From NCBI RefSeq assembly GCF_022968135.1, contig NZ_JALJRA010000003.1, positions 62,001 to 126,000 of the forward strand: a stretch of DNA of 64,000 nt, read 5' to 3'. Each line of letters begins with the position of its first letter. Position 1 is the first letter of the stretch. Shown here in pieces: positions 40,838-50,709 of the stretch. This DNA comes from Pseudorhizobium tarimense. Lineage in GTDB: Bacteria; Pseudomonadota; Alphaproteobacteria; Rhizobiales; Rhizobiaceae. Under the pieces are notes generated by a model, which ran no database searches, was not told where the DNA came from, and was given only the letters and a program-made list of their open reading frames with translations. A program made the position numbers and the translations under genes.

Positions 40838-42818
40838 GCCATCAGGGTCGCGGATTGCGGCCCGGGCCGGTAGAAGGTGACCCATTGCTCCAGCGCCTGG
40901 CGTGGCATCGGGCGGCCGTAGAGATTGCCTTGCGCGTAGCGGCAGCCGAGCATGCGCAGCGCCTCGGCATCGTCGGCGGATTCGACGCCTTCCACGACGA
41001 TGTCCATGTCCAGCGCGGCCCATGCCGATGAGGGCGGCGACCAGCGCCTGGTTCTCGCGGCTTGCGGCGATGCCATGGACGAAGCTGCGGTCGATCTTTC
41101 AGTTTATCTACGCTGAGGCCGACCAGACTGGCGAGCGAGGAGTAGCCGGCGCCGAAATCATCGACGGCAAGCCGGAAGCCCGCTTTCTCCAGCCGCGCCA
41201 GTTCGGCGCCTGCGACGCTCGTGTCGAGGGTCGCTTCCTCAGTGATCTCCACTCCCAGACGAGCCGGATCGATGCCGGATGCGGCCACGATCTCTTCCAG
41301 CAGGGCTGCAACCGAATAGCTGGAGAATTCGCTGGGGAGACGTTGACGGCAACAGACAGGTCGGGGAGGCCGAGTGCCGGCAGCTGGCGGATGAGGTCGA
41401 CCGCGGAAGTCGTGCCGTATCGGGTGAGCTTGTGCGAAGCATGAGTCGATTTCGACGCCTCCATGATCTCGGGCGGGTGGATCGGGCCGAGCTCCGGATG
41501 GGTCCAGCGGATCAAAGCCTCGCAGCCGACGAAGGAGCCGTCGGCCAGATCGACCTGCGGCTGGAATGGACCTCGATCCTCCCGGTCTCGATCGCCTCTT
41601 CAAACGCCAGCTCGACATGCTTCTGGCGGTCGAGGCGGCGTCGGATCTTTGGATTGAAGACGCCGATGCGGCTCCGCCCTTCTTCCTTGGCGGCATAGAG
41701 CGCAATGTCGGCGCAGGCGAAGAGATCAGCCGGAGTGGCGGCATGTTCGGGATAGAGTGCAAGTCCGATGCTGGCCCCGGTCACGACCGGCCGGCCGTCG
41801 ACGATGACCGGCTCGGCGCTGAGGGTGAGGACATCGGCGGCGACCATCGCGGCGCTGTTCATTGCTTCTGCGCCCTTCACGACTACGGCAAACTCGTCAC
41901 CACCGAGCCGGACCGCGATCCTGCGGACCGACCACTTTTGAGAGGCGGGCGGCAAAGGCCGTCAGGACCTTATCGCCAGCGTGTGTCCCATGGTGTCGTT
42001 GATCGACTTGAAGCGGTCGAGGTCGATGATGATGAGTGCGGCCGATTCGCTTCTCGCGGAGCACTGCTCAAGCGTCTGCGAGAGGCCAGCGTTGAAGGAA
42101 CTGCGATTGCAAAGACCGGTCAGCGGATCGCTGTTGGCGATGCACTGAAGCTCCGCGTGAGACACCTGAATGGCAGAATTGGCATCCGTCAGCGAGTGTG
42201 CAAGGGACATGGCGCGGATGCGATCGCTCTGGCTCGCGATGAAGTTTGCCTGGCTGATGCGGGTGCTGCGGAGCATCATCACCATCAGCAGGCCGACATC
42301 GACCGCAACGACGAGTTCGATAGACGAGGCCTCCCAAAGAAGGGAGGCAATGGCTGCGATCATGTGCGGGGCGCCAAAGGCAACCGAGACGGGCGAATGC
42401 GCCGGCTCTGTATGACCGAGCTCGCGCAGATTCCGGCGATGATGAAGATCATGTAGGCCTGCGCGGCGTAGCTTTCGCGCACCGGTTCCAGAATGGGTGT
42501 CACTGCCCAGAGACAAGCGCTGGCGAAGGCAGCTGCCGTGAGGATCCGCAGCGTCAGCCGTCCGTTCGTGCATGCCAGATCCGTCCGGCGCAACCCGCGC
42601 GCCAGGAAGACACGGACCGTGTCGAGGGCAACGATAGCCGAAAGCCAGTACAGGACGTCGTGCGCCGGCTTGTTCAGCCAGAGGATTACCGCGGTCGTCA
42701 GCGCAATGAAGCTGTTTGCCCATAGCGAGATGTTCAGGGAGGACAGCAGCGAATGCGCCTGGGCGATCGGGACTTCCGCCGCAACGGCATCAGCGTCTTT
42801 GAAGCGGATGTGCGCCAT
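40834..42818 (-). pseudogene. Membrane GGDEF-EAL protein broken by several frameshifts
   Basis: Pieces in different frames line up as one cyclic-di-GMP protein of about 660 residues. The N-terminal membrane region (ANSFIALTTAVILWLNKPAH onward) is followed by a GGDEF domain (SDPLTGLCNRSSFN, VRLGGDEFAVV) and an EAL domain (GCEALIRWTHPE, VDDFGAGYSS, VVEGVESADD). At several joints one extra base in a short run restores the frame: CC at 41,975, AA at 41,575, GGGG at 41,334 and GG at 42,404. At least one joint needs a deletion. The clustering of errors in one gene could also mean real decay. It is classed as broken as given. Confidence 0.85.
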
Positions 42819-42902
42819 GCTCTCCCGCCCCCTGCGCACCAGAGCGCCTGCGGCGGTTATGCGGCAAGCGTCAAACTTTCGCTTAACGGCATTCAGCAAA
42901 CT

Positions 42903-43307
42903 TTAAGAGGGGAACGAGTCCTCCTTCGGCGGAACCGGCGTCGGCTGGCCGCTTTCGTCCAGGGCGACCATGATGAAGGTGCCGGCGGTGACCTTTTCGA
43001 GCATGCGGTGGCGCGCGCGGTGTGCCCAGGCCTCCACCTGCAGGGTGATCGATGTGCGGCCGACCCGGACGATCTCAGTATAGACGTTTAATGTGTCGCC
43101 GATCTTGACCGGCAGCTGGAAGGCCATCTCCTTGACCGCGGCCGTGACGACGCGGCCCCGCGCACGCTCCGCCGCCCGTATGCCGCTCGCCAAGTCCATC
43201 TGCGACATGACCCACCCGCCGAAGATGTCTCCCGCCGGATTGGCGTCAGTCGGCATGGCAAGCGTGCGCAGCGTCAGTTCTCCGGTCGGGCGGGCGATAT
43301 CGGACAT
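42903..43307 (-). CDS. Acyl-CoA thioesterase (YciA-like hot-dog fold)
   Basis: This 134-residue single hot-dog domain protein contains NPAGDIFGGWVMSQMDLASG, the YciA/BFIT-type motif with catalytic Asp, and ends in a short Pro-rich tail. It hydrolyses acyl-CoA thioesters. YciA itself has broad acyl-chain specificity. It lies between two frameshifted genes on the same strand yet is intact. Confidence 0.92.
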   Translation of the reverse strand: MSDIARPTGELTLRTLAMPTDANPAGDIFGGWVMSQMDLASGIRAAERARGRVVTAAVKEMAFQLPVKIGDTLNVYTEIVRVGRTSITLQVEAWAHRARHRMLEKVTAGTFIMVALDESGQPTPVPPKEDSFPS

Positions 43308-43316
43308 GATGCCTCT

Positions 43317-44780
43317 CTAGCGGGCGAAGACTTGAGGTCGGACAGATGCAATGCGTTCGGCAGGGGCGAGATGATGGTAACGTAGCGTGCCTTCGTCAAC
43401 GGCATCTTAACCTCGGATTGCAGGACCAGGCCGGTCGCAAATTCGGGACCAGTCGCAAGCTCGAAGACATCTCCGGAGGTGTGATCGTCTCCTGGTGGCA
43501 GCATGCAGTAGAGCAGCGCTGCGCGGTCCTGGTAGCCATCGATTGCCGATGCCGATTTTCCCGACCTCGCGAATCTCGCCAAGATCGACCTTGATATACT
43601 GATCGAAGTTGAAGCCGGTGTGGAAGAAGAAGGGGTTGCCGGGTGCGATCCGGCCCGTTGCGCTGAGGCCGGGATAGGTAGAGTTCAGAAGATAGGCCTT
43701 GCCGGCGGCGACTTCCCGAAGCTCTGGCGGGGGTTCGTCTCCCGCGATGTTCCTCGCCATGAAATCCTGGCGAGATTGAGGATTGCCGGTTCGTTTGGAA
43801 ACTCTCCGACCATCTGGAGCGTATCCTCGAGCATCTTCATCTTTGATTCGAGCGGCCGGGGCCATCCAGCCAGGCCTCGCCGAAGAACATCGGCGGCTCG
43901 GCAGACACGTTGCGGCCCACGTCATTGGGGTGGGGCAGCAGGGGCGGGTATTTCACCTTGCTCGCGCGGTCGCGGCGCAGGTAGGTGAGCTTAAGGACGT
44001 TCGGAATGCGGATTTCCGTGCCGGGGATGACGAACTCGCCGCAGCAATTGTTCGGATGGGCGTGCACGGGCACGAACAATTCCGACAGCTTGCCGAGAAG
44101 GGCGCCAGCACGCTGCGGAGGATGGTGGCGCCCTGGATCGCCCAGAGCGCGTGGACCTCGATCACGATGATGCGAAAGCGGGAGAGGGTCTCGTCGGATG
44201 CCGAAAGCAGGTTGCGGTATTCTGCGCCTTCGATGTTGATCTGCAGGAGGAGGTCGCCTCAGGTGCCTTCTCCGCGCGATCCACTGCGCCAGGTCGATGT
44301 TGTTCTCGCCCGGCTCCGGTGAAAGCCATTTCTTGGCAAAGGTCTGGCGGCCCTCGATCAAAGGCGTCTTCATCTATCCGACCTCGCTGGAATAGTCGCA
44401 CATATGGCAGTCGATGCTGTAGCGCTTGACCATCGTGTCTGCGAAATACTTGACGTTGTCTACGCCCGGCGAGAAGCAGGCGGTGATGCCGTCCAGGTCG
44501 TCCGGCAGCAGGTAGGGACCGTCGCGGTTGCCGCCGATCCGGTGCAGGGGTGTGGGGGACGCCTTGGGCTTGAGCAACTCGAAAAGCGCCAGCATCTCTT
44601 CCAGTTGCGCCGGTTCGTTTGGCGCTTCAAGCTGATACCCGAAAAATGTTCTTTGTCCCTGCCAATCCTCAATCGAGCAACCATTCGCGCCCACTCGGGC
44701 GCTTCGCCGTAAGCCGTCAACCGGCTTCGATAGAACGGGTTAGGCGGGAGAGCTTGCCTGGAGCTTTGCTGCATCATCAT
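43317..44780 (-). pseudogene. FkbM-family methyltransferase with discoidin-like domain, broken frames
   Basis: Reading between frames gives one protein of about 480 residues. The N-terminal part has IGGNRDGPYLLPDDLDG and FADTMVKRYSIDCHMCDYS, matching FkbM-type methyltransferases, whose core follows (FAKKWLSPEPGENNIDL, QINIEGAEYRNLL, IVIEVHALW). The C-terminal part (YIKVDLGEIREVGKIGIGNR, DRAALLYCM and TIISPLPNALHLSDL) looks like a carbohydrate-binding F5/8 type C domain. FkbM enzymes O-methylate sugars or polyketides. A fused discoidin domain would target a glycan. Several one-base shifts interrupt the reading. Confidence 0.7.
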
Positions 44781-44911
44781 GGCCTTCGATGAGACACAAC
44801 GATGATTTGTTCGCACCTGATGTGCGAATGGAGGCGTTCTTCAGCGTTTCACCACCTAGTAACTTCCTTGGGCTAGATTTGGTGACATATGTTGCATATT
44901 GGGGGGAATCA

Positions 44912-46741
44912 ATGCAGCGTCTTACTATCTCGGCACGAATGTATCTTCTGATCGTCTTTGCGCTTGTCATCCTGGCGAGCGCGATGACCTTCAGCCTGTT
45001 TCAGACCTATGCATCCTCCGAGCAGGAGCGGAAGGCGGGGCTAGACTTCATGGATGATATCGCCGTCAGCACGCTGAAGCAGTATCACGACATGGAAGTT
45101 GCCGGCACGATGACCCGCGAGGAGGCGCAGGCTGCGGCAATGAGGGCAATCGGCGCGATGCGCTATGCCGGCGGCAGCGGCTACTTCTGGATCAACGACA
45201 TGCGTCCGTTCATGGTGATGCATCCGATCAAGCCGGAGCTGAACGGCACGGATCTGTCGCAGAACAAGGACCCGAACGGCAAGTTCCTCTTCGTCGAGTT
45301 CGTCAATACCGTGAAGGCCAAGGGAGAGGGCTTCGTGGACTATTACTGGCCGAAGCCCGGTGCGGAACAGCCGGTCGAGAAATATTCGCACGTGATCGGC
45401 TTCGAGCCCTGGGGCTGGATCGTCGGTACCGGCGTCTATGCCGACGACCTGCATGCGATGTTCCGGCAGAGCATGGCGACTTATGCGGCAATGTTTGCTG
45501 CCGGTGCCATGGTGCTGCTCGGCGGTGCATTCTTCGTCATCCGCAGCGTCACCAAGCCGCTCGGCAACGTGAAGGGCGTGCTGCAGAACATCGCCGAGGG
45601 CGAGTCGAACGTCACCGTCCCGCATACGGAGCAGAAAAACGAGATGGGCGACATGGCCCGGGCGCTCGTTGTGCTGCGCGATGCGGTTGAGGAGCGGCTG
45701 ACGCTGCAGGCGCGCGAGAGCGAGCAGCAGCGGGCGCTTTCGGAAGAGCGTTCGACGAATGAGCGCGCCCTGGCGGCGGCTTCCGATCGCCAGGCGCGTG
45801 CCATGGCCGAACTCGGGCGTGCGCTTTCGGCGCTGGCCCACGGCGATCTGTCGGCGAACGTCGCCGATCTCGGCAACGATTATGCCAGCCTGCGGGACGA
45901 TTTCAACAATGCGGTCAACTCGCTTCGCCAGACGATCGTCTCGATCACCGAGACGAGCCATGTTGTGCGCGATAGCGCTTCCGACATCAGCGGCGCCACC
46001 GCCAACCTGTCGCGCCGCACCGAGCAGCAGGCAGCATCGCTTGAGGAAACAGCGGCGGCTCTGGACGAGATCACGGCAACCGTGAAGACGGCGTCAGAGC
46101 GGGCGGACGAGGCGCGCAGCATGGTGGCCGAAACGAAGCAGAGCGCCGGCCGCTCGGGCGAGATCGTCCGCAGCGCCGTCGACGCGATGGGCCGGATCGA
46201 AGACTCCTCCAGCCGCATCAACCAGATCATCTCGGTGATCGACGAAATCGCATTCCAGACCAATCTCCTGGCATTGAACGCTGGCGTCGAGGCGGCGCGG
46301 GCGGGCGAGGCGGGCCGTGGCTTTGCCGTCGTTGCGCAGGAAGTGCGGGAACTAGCGCAGCGCTCCGCCAATGCGGCCAAGGAGATCAAGACGCTGATCA
46401 GCAATTCGGCACGCGAAGTCGAGGGCGGCGTTTCGCTGGTACGCTCCACCGGTGATGCGCTGGTCGAAATCGCACAGCTGGTCGAGCGGGTGAACGCGCA
46501 TGTGGAAACGATCGCCACGGCGTCGCGCGAGCAGGCGACGGCGCTGCAGGAGATCAATGCCTCCGTCAACCAGATGGACCAGATGACGCAACAGAACGCC
46601 GCCATGGTGGAAGAGACGACGGCAGCAAGCCAGACGCTCGCCGAGCAGAGCGTGCAGCTGCAGCACCTGCTGTCCGCCTTCTGCACCGAAGGTCACGCCT
46701 CTACCGGCCATCAGGCTTCGGGAGCTGCCCGCGCGGCTTGA
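44912..46741 (+). CDS. Methyl-accepting chemotaxis protein with single Cache domain
   Basis: This 609-residue inner-membrane receptor has a TM helix at residues 7-30, then a periplasmic sCache_2-type sensor (about 35-185: GGSGYFWINDMRPFMVMHP, GFVDYYWPKPG, WGWIVGTGVYADD). A second helix, HAMP and coiled coils lead to the cytoplasmic signalling hairpin with NAGVEAARAGEAGRGFAVVA. Glutamine/glutamate-rich stretches mark adaptation sites. Single Cache receptors often bind small organic acids or amines, but the ligand is unknown. ATG 44912 has GGGGGGAAT upstream. A strong terminator follows. Confidence 0.94.
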   Translation: MQRLTISARMYLLIVFALVILASAMTFSLFQTYASSEQERKAGLDFMDDIAVSTLKQYHDMEVAGTMTREEAQAAAMRAIGAMRYAGGSGYFWINDMRPFMVMHPIKPELNGTDLSQNKDPNGKFLFVEFVNTVKAKGEGFVDYYWPKPGAEQPVEKYSHVIGFEPWGWIVGTGVYADDLHAMFRQSMATYAAMFAAGAMVLLGGAFFVIRSVTKPLGNVKGVLQNIAEGESNVTVPHTEQKNEMGDMARALVVLRDAVEERLTLQARESEQQRALSEERSTNERALAAASDRQARAMAELGRALSALAHGDLSANVADLGNDYASLRDDFNNAVNSLRQTIVSITETSHVVRDSASDISGATANLSRRTEQQAASLEETAAALDEITATVKTASERADEARSMVAETKQSAGRSGEIVRSAVDAMGRIEDSSSRINQIISVIDEIAFQTNLLALNAGVEAARAGEAGRGFAVVAQEVRELAQRSANAAKEIKTLISNSAREVEGGVSLVRSTGDALVEIAQLVERVNAHVETIATASREQATALQEINASVNQMDQMTQQNAAMVEETTAASQTLAEQSVQLQHLLSAFCTEGHASTGHQASGAARAA

Positions 46742-46759
46742 GCGCTGATGTCATCGAAG

Positions 46760-46794
46760 AGAGCCCGCCGGCAGCGAACGCCGGCGGGCTCTTT
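46760..46794 (+). terminator. Intrinsic terminator of the MCP gene
   Basis: A perfect 13-bp GC-rich stem (AGAGCCCGCCGGC/GCCGGCGGGCTCT) with a seven-base loop and a following TTT lies 18 bases past the MCP stop. This is the best terminator in the window. Confidence 0.85.
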
Positions 46795-46878
46795 CTACTT
46801 GATGCTGCGCAAAAACAGACGCTGGCGCCGCTGCTATTCTTTTCCTGGTGATGCGAGGGACGGGCAATCGCGAAGATC

Positions 46879-47446
46879 GTGATGGTGCAGGGGCATCCGG
46901 ACAACAAAGAGCGCCACCTGTGTCATGCGCTTGCCGATGCCTATGCCGAAGGTGTCGAGCGGGCGGGGCACCATGTGGAACGTATCGAGCTCGGTCAGAT
47001 GGATATTCCGTTCCTGACCTCGCAGCGCGAACAGGAGCATGGTGCGGTTCCACCGGCAATTGCCGGGGCGCAGGCGCTGATGAAAAGACGCCGAACATCT
47101 CGTCTTCGTTTACCCGCTGTGGCTGGGCGGAATGCCGGCGCTGCTGAAGGCTTTCCTGGAGCAGACGGCGCGGCCGGGCTTTGCCTATGACAGTTCCAAA
47201 CCGCCATTTCGCAACGGCCTGCTGACCGGCAAGTGGGCCCACGTCATCATCACCATGGGGATGCCGTCCTGGGCCTACCGGATCTTCTACGGCAGCCACA
47301 ACTTCAAGGCGATGAAGATCGGCATTCTCCAGTTTGTCGGGATCCGTCCGGTACGGCCAACGCTGATCGGTAGCGTCGGCTCGCCGGTGTTCAACGGCGG
47401 CGCCTGGCTGAAGAAGATGGAGCAGCTGGGGGAGCGCGCTCGGTGA
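46879..47446 (+). pseudogene. Flavodoxin-fold NAD(P)H oxidoreductase, frameshifted
   Basis: The N-terminal frame gives a quinone-reductase-like segment (VMVQGHPDNKERHLCHALAD to AGAQALMK). The C-terminal frame gives HLVFVYPLWLGGMPALLKAF, the FMN-site motif, and ends at 47,446. Removing one A from AAAA at 47,093-47,096 joins them as MKDAEHLVFVYPLWLGG, the family consensus. The rejoined protein of about 189 residues belongs to the NQO/KefF/MdaB flavodoxin-like group. Starts GTG 46879 or ATG 46882 are possible. Confidence 0.85.
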
Positions 47447-47566
47447 CGACGACATCCCGTCGCCGCCAACTTACCCTGATATCGTCATCTTCTCGAAAGT
47501 CTTCGTTTACCTCGTTCCCCTAATCTTGCGCCATGTGCCATTTCGGCACCGAGAGCGGCAACTGGT

Positions 47567-48868
47567 ATGGCGTATGCTTCCCTTTCGCGGCGGGCCTTGG
47601 CTTCGCTGATGATCACGACGATGCTGGTGAGCTGCTCCGCCGAAGGGCTGGTGCCGCCCGCCGGCATCGACAGTGACACGCGGGTGAGCGCCATCTCGCC
47701 GATCTCGCAGCCTGCGCCGATACAGCAGCCGTATCAGACGTCGCCCTCACCGGTGTCGCAGGTCGGCAGCGGCGGCTACAGCCAGTCTTATCCAGGTGCT
47801 GCGCCGGGGCAGCCAACGCCAGCTGCACCGCAGAGCGTGCAGAGTGCGGCCCTGCCGATGATTGACAGCCCTGAGGCCATGCAGCTTCAGGGGCAGCCGC
47901 AGAACGTGCTGCGCGTGCCCGAAGAAGGCGTCAACATGGATGCGCAGTTCGGCTTTGCGCAGCCGAGCACGGGCGAGGGCGTGACCGGACTTGCACAGGA
48001 GCAGGACCAGATGATCGCCGAAGGCGGTACGGCCCAGCCCGTGGTCGCCGGCATCGGCACCGATGCGCCGATGGCGATAGGCGGTGCGCCCAGCGTCTCG
48101 GTCGCTCAGAACGAACAGATGATCACGATCCCGCCAAAGCGGCAGGCGGAGGGTCTTCAAGGGAGTGTACAGAACCAGTCGCTCGTCTGGGGCGACCAAT
48201 CTCCGGTGGTGGCCCCGACGCGCCTGCCGGAAGAGCCGCAGCAGGTGGCGATGCTGGCGCCGAACAATCCGGCGGCGGAGCGCGAGCCGATCCGCCCGCG
48301 CGAGGTCATGCCGGCATCCGAGGTGAGCTGCCGCGCCGAACTGCGCCGCCTTGGGGTAGAATTCCGCGACATCCAGCGCATCGCCGACGGGCCGAGCTGC
48401 GGCATCGACTATCCCGTCCTGCTGAGCGGCTTCTCGGGCAATATTGACCTGAAGCCGGCGACAAAGCTCAATTGCCCGACGACGCTGGCGCTGGCGAAGT
48501 GGGTGAAGTACGAGCTCGCGCCGTCCTCGCGCTATCGCTACCTGTCCGGCGTCAAGACCATCGAATCCATGGGCGGCTATTCCTGCCGCCGGATGAACAA
48601 CAGCCGCCAGAAGCGCAATCCGATGTCGGAGCACGCCCGCGGCAACGCCATTGACCTCGGCAAGTTCGTGCTGAAGAACGGCAAGAGGATCGACGTACGC
48701 AAGAAGGGCTTCTTCGCCTTTCGCGAGCGCGGCCTCCTGAACACCGTGCGCGACGACAGCTGCAAGTACTTCCACACCGTGCTTGGGCCAGGCAGCAACA
48801 AGGAACACTGGAACCACTTCCACTTCGACCTGCGCGCCCGCAAGTCCGGCTCCAAGTACTGCGATTGA
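47567..48868 (+). CDS. Extensin-like domain lipoprotein/exported protein
   Basis: This 433-residue protein has a lipoprotein-like N-terminal signal (LMITTMLVSC, Cys at about 23). A long Pro/Gln-rich disordered middle of about 220 residues leads to a C-terminal extensin-like domain of about 160 residues with SCRAELRRLGVEFRDI, CRRMNNSRQKR and EHWNHFHFDLRARKSG. The His and Asp residues near the end resemble a D,D-peptidase or LAS-type zinc site. In rhizobia this family is common and probably envelope-located, acting on the cell wall. The function is family inference. Confidence 0.88.
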   Translation: MAYASLSRRALASLMITTMLVSCSAEGLVPPAGIDSDTRVSAISPISQPAPIQQPYQTSPSPVSQVGSGGYSQSYPGAAPGQPTPAAPQSVQSAALPMIDSPEAMQLQGQPQNVLRVPEEGVNMDAQFGFAQPSTGEGVTGLAQEQDQMIAEGGTAQPVVAGIGTDAPMAIGGAPSVSVAQNEQMITIPPKRQAEGLQGSVQNQSLVWGDQSPVVAPTRLPEEPQQVAMLAPNNPAAEREPIRPREVMPASEVSCRAELRRLGVEFRDIQRIADGPSCGIDYPVLLSGFSGNIDLKPATKLNCPTTLALAKWVKYELAPSSRYRYLSGVKTIESMGGYSCRRMNNSRQKRNPMSEHARGNAIDLGKFVLKNGKRIDVRKKGFFAFRERGLLNTVRDDSCKYFHTVLGPGSNKEHWNHFHFDLRARKSGSKYCD

Positions 48869-48979
48869 TCCCACGCCTCAACGGTACGGCCCGCCTCGAC
48901 TTGTCTGACAACCGGTTTGGTGCAACAAGACACGGCAGGTTAGCCTTCCTCCGTCTCGTCCTGCATCAGGTCCGCCCTC

Positions 48980-49801
48980 ATGCCTCCCATCTCCGAAGTC
49001 CTTCCCTTCGTCGTCGCACTGGCCGCGGCAGGCGTGCTTGCGGGGTTGCTCGCCGGCATGTTCGGCATCGGCGGCGGCGCGATCCTGGTGCCGATCTTCT
49101 TCCACGTCTTCGGCATTCTTGGTGTGCCGGAGGAGGTACGCATGCATCTGGCGCTCGGCACCTCGCTCGCCATCATCGTGCCGACCTCGATCCGCTCCTT
49201 TCTTGCACACCGGCAGCGGGGGGCGGTGGACACCCAGTTGCTGAAGGGATGGATCGTCGCCGTGCCGCTCGGTGCGCTCCTGGCGGCGGCGATCGCGGCG
49301 GAAGCATCCAGCACGGAGCTCCGGCTGATCTTCGCCTTCATCGCGCTGGCGCTCGCCTTCCGGATGATCTTCAACCGTGCGAGCTGGCAGCTCGGCAAAG
49401 ACTTGCCGCGCAATCCGTTCAAGTTTCTCGTCGGCGTGGGAATCGGGGTGCTGTCCGGCCTGATGGGGATCGGCGGTGGCGTGCTCAACAACACCTTCAT
49501 GACGCTTTACGGGCGGCTGATTCACCAGGCAGTGGCGACGTCATCGGGCGTCGGTGTGCTTATCTCCCTGCCAGGACTGATCGGCTACATCATTGCAGGC
49601 TGGGGGGCGGCAGGCCTGCCGCCATTCTCCACCGGCTACATCAGTTGGCTGGCGGTGGCGCTGTTGATCCCGATCACGCTCTACATGGCGCCGCTTGGGG
49701 CGCGGCTGGCGCATGCCATGTCGAAGCGCCAGCTTGAGGTCGGCTTCGGGATCTTCCTGATCACCGTCTCGTTGCAGTTCTTCCTGACCGTCTTCGTCTG
49801 A
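48980..49801 (+). CDS. TauE/SafE (TSUP) family membrane transporter
   Basis: This 273-residue membrane protein has eight helices and duplicated TSUP motifs: GMFGIGGGAILVP in the first half and GLMGIGGGVLNN in the second. TSUP proteins export sulfite, sulfoacetate or other anions. The specific substrate here is unknown. The last codon and TGA coincide with the left target repeat of the transposon, so the protein is complete, but its natural 3' flank has been displaced by 2.1 kb. Confidence 0.92.
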   Translation: MPPISEVLPFVVALAAAGVLAGLLAGMFGIGGGAILVPIFFHVFGILGVPEEVRMHLALGTSLAIIVPTSIRSFLAHRQRGAVDTQLLKGWIVAVPLGALLAAAIAAEASSTELRLIFAFIALALAFRMIFNRASWQLGKDLPRNPFKFLVGVGIGVLSGLMGIGGGVLNNTFMTLYGRLIHQAVATSSGVGVLISLPGLIGYIIAGWGAAGLPPFSTGYISWLAVALLIPITLYMAPLGARLAHAMSKRQLEVGFGIFLITVSLQFFLTVFV

Positions 49802-50709
49802 GAGTCCGTCCGAGAATTCATGAGCGGCGTCCGATCCGTCTGACGAGGGTCATTATGGACGCGGCATAAAGGAAAGCCTTGGCGGACTTAATGGTCGCCT
49901 CCGGATCTTTCCAGAGGCGGCGGTTTCGGCTGATCCAGGCAAAGAAGCGCTCTACAACCCACCTCTTTGGATGCACGGCAAAGCCAACCTGATCCTTCGG
50001 CTTGCGGACGATCTCGACCTCGACCAGCGTTGCATTTTGCGGCCTGTCGCCTGAATAGCCCATGTCGGCGAATGCCTTTGCCACGAACGGAAAAGACTTC
50101 CGCGACAGTCGCAGAACAGGGATTGCACCATCGCGATCCTGAACGTCGGCCGGTTGAGGATCAAGCACGAGAGCGCGTCCATCCATGTCGACCATTGCTT
50201 GTCGCTTGCGACCTTTGATCTTTTTACCTGCATCATAGCCTCGCGGACCGCCGCTCTCGGTGGTTTTGACGCTCTGGCTGTCCAATACAGCAGCACTAGG
50301 AGAGGCCTGGCGGCCGGTCTGCTCCCGATCCATCATGACAAGGCGGTGATTGATGCGGGTGAAGACACCGGTGTCACGCCAGCGGCAGAAATAGCCGAAC
50401 ACAGTGCTCTTGGGCGGCAAGTCTTTTGGGATGAGTCGCCACGGAATTCCACCTCGTAGAACGTAAAAGATGGCGTTGATGATCTCTCGCAGGGGCCAAG
50501 CTGGCTTCCGCCCCCTTTGCGACGGCTGCGGAAGCAAGGACGCTATCACCGCCCATTCTGCATCCGTGAGATCGGTTTCGTATCGTGGCTGATTGCGACT
50601 ATACTGCCGCCGGGTGGTCGGGTTCCACATGGCGCTTCCATTTAGGATTCAGACACCTCCTTGGAATCATCATCGGCCCGATCACTCAACCCTATTCTCG
50701 AAAAGGCTC
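49802..50709 (-). mobile_element. Intact IS5-family insertion sequence
   Basis: The element is 908 bp with one transposase gene. Ends are inverted repeats of about 16 bp (left GAGTCCGTCCGAGAAT, right GAGCCTTTTCGAGAAT, 12 of 16 matching). Size, end sequence and transposase agree with the IS427/IS1031-like part of the IS5 family. Confidence 0.85.
49818..50630 (-). CDS. IS5-family DDE transposase
   Basis: This 270-residue transposase has an N-terminal helix-turn-helix region (TDLTDAEWAVIASLLPQP, RGRKPAWPLREIINAIFYVL is the usual family opening). Catalytic residues are Asp117 in VLDSQSVKT, Asp189 in ADMGYSGD and Glu227 in WVVERFFAWISRNRRL. The reading frame is complete with no internal stop, so the copy may be active. 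It could also act in trans on the 200-bp deletion derivative that keeps both ends. Confidence 0.95.
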   Translation of the reverse strand: MWNPTTRRQYSRNQPRYETDLTDAEWAVIASLLPQPSQRGRKPAWPLREIINAIFYVLRGGIPWRLIPKDLPPKSTVFGYFCRWRDTGVFTRINHRLVMMDREQTGRQASPSAAVLDSQSVKTTESGGPRGYDAGKKIKGRKRQAMVDMDGRALVLDPQPADVQDRDGAIPVLRLSRKSFPFVAKAFADMGYSGDRPQNATLVEVEIVRKPKDQVGFAVHPKRWVVERFFAWISRNRRLWKDPEATIKSAKAFLYAASIMTLVRRIGRRS

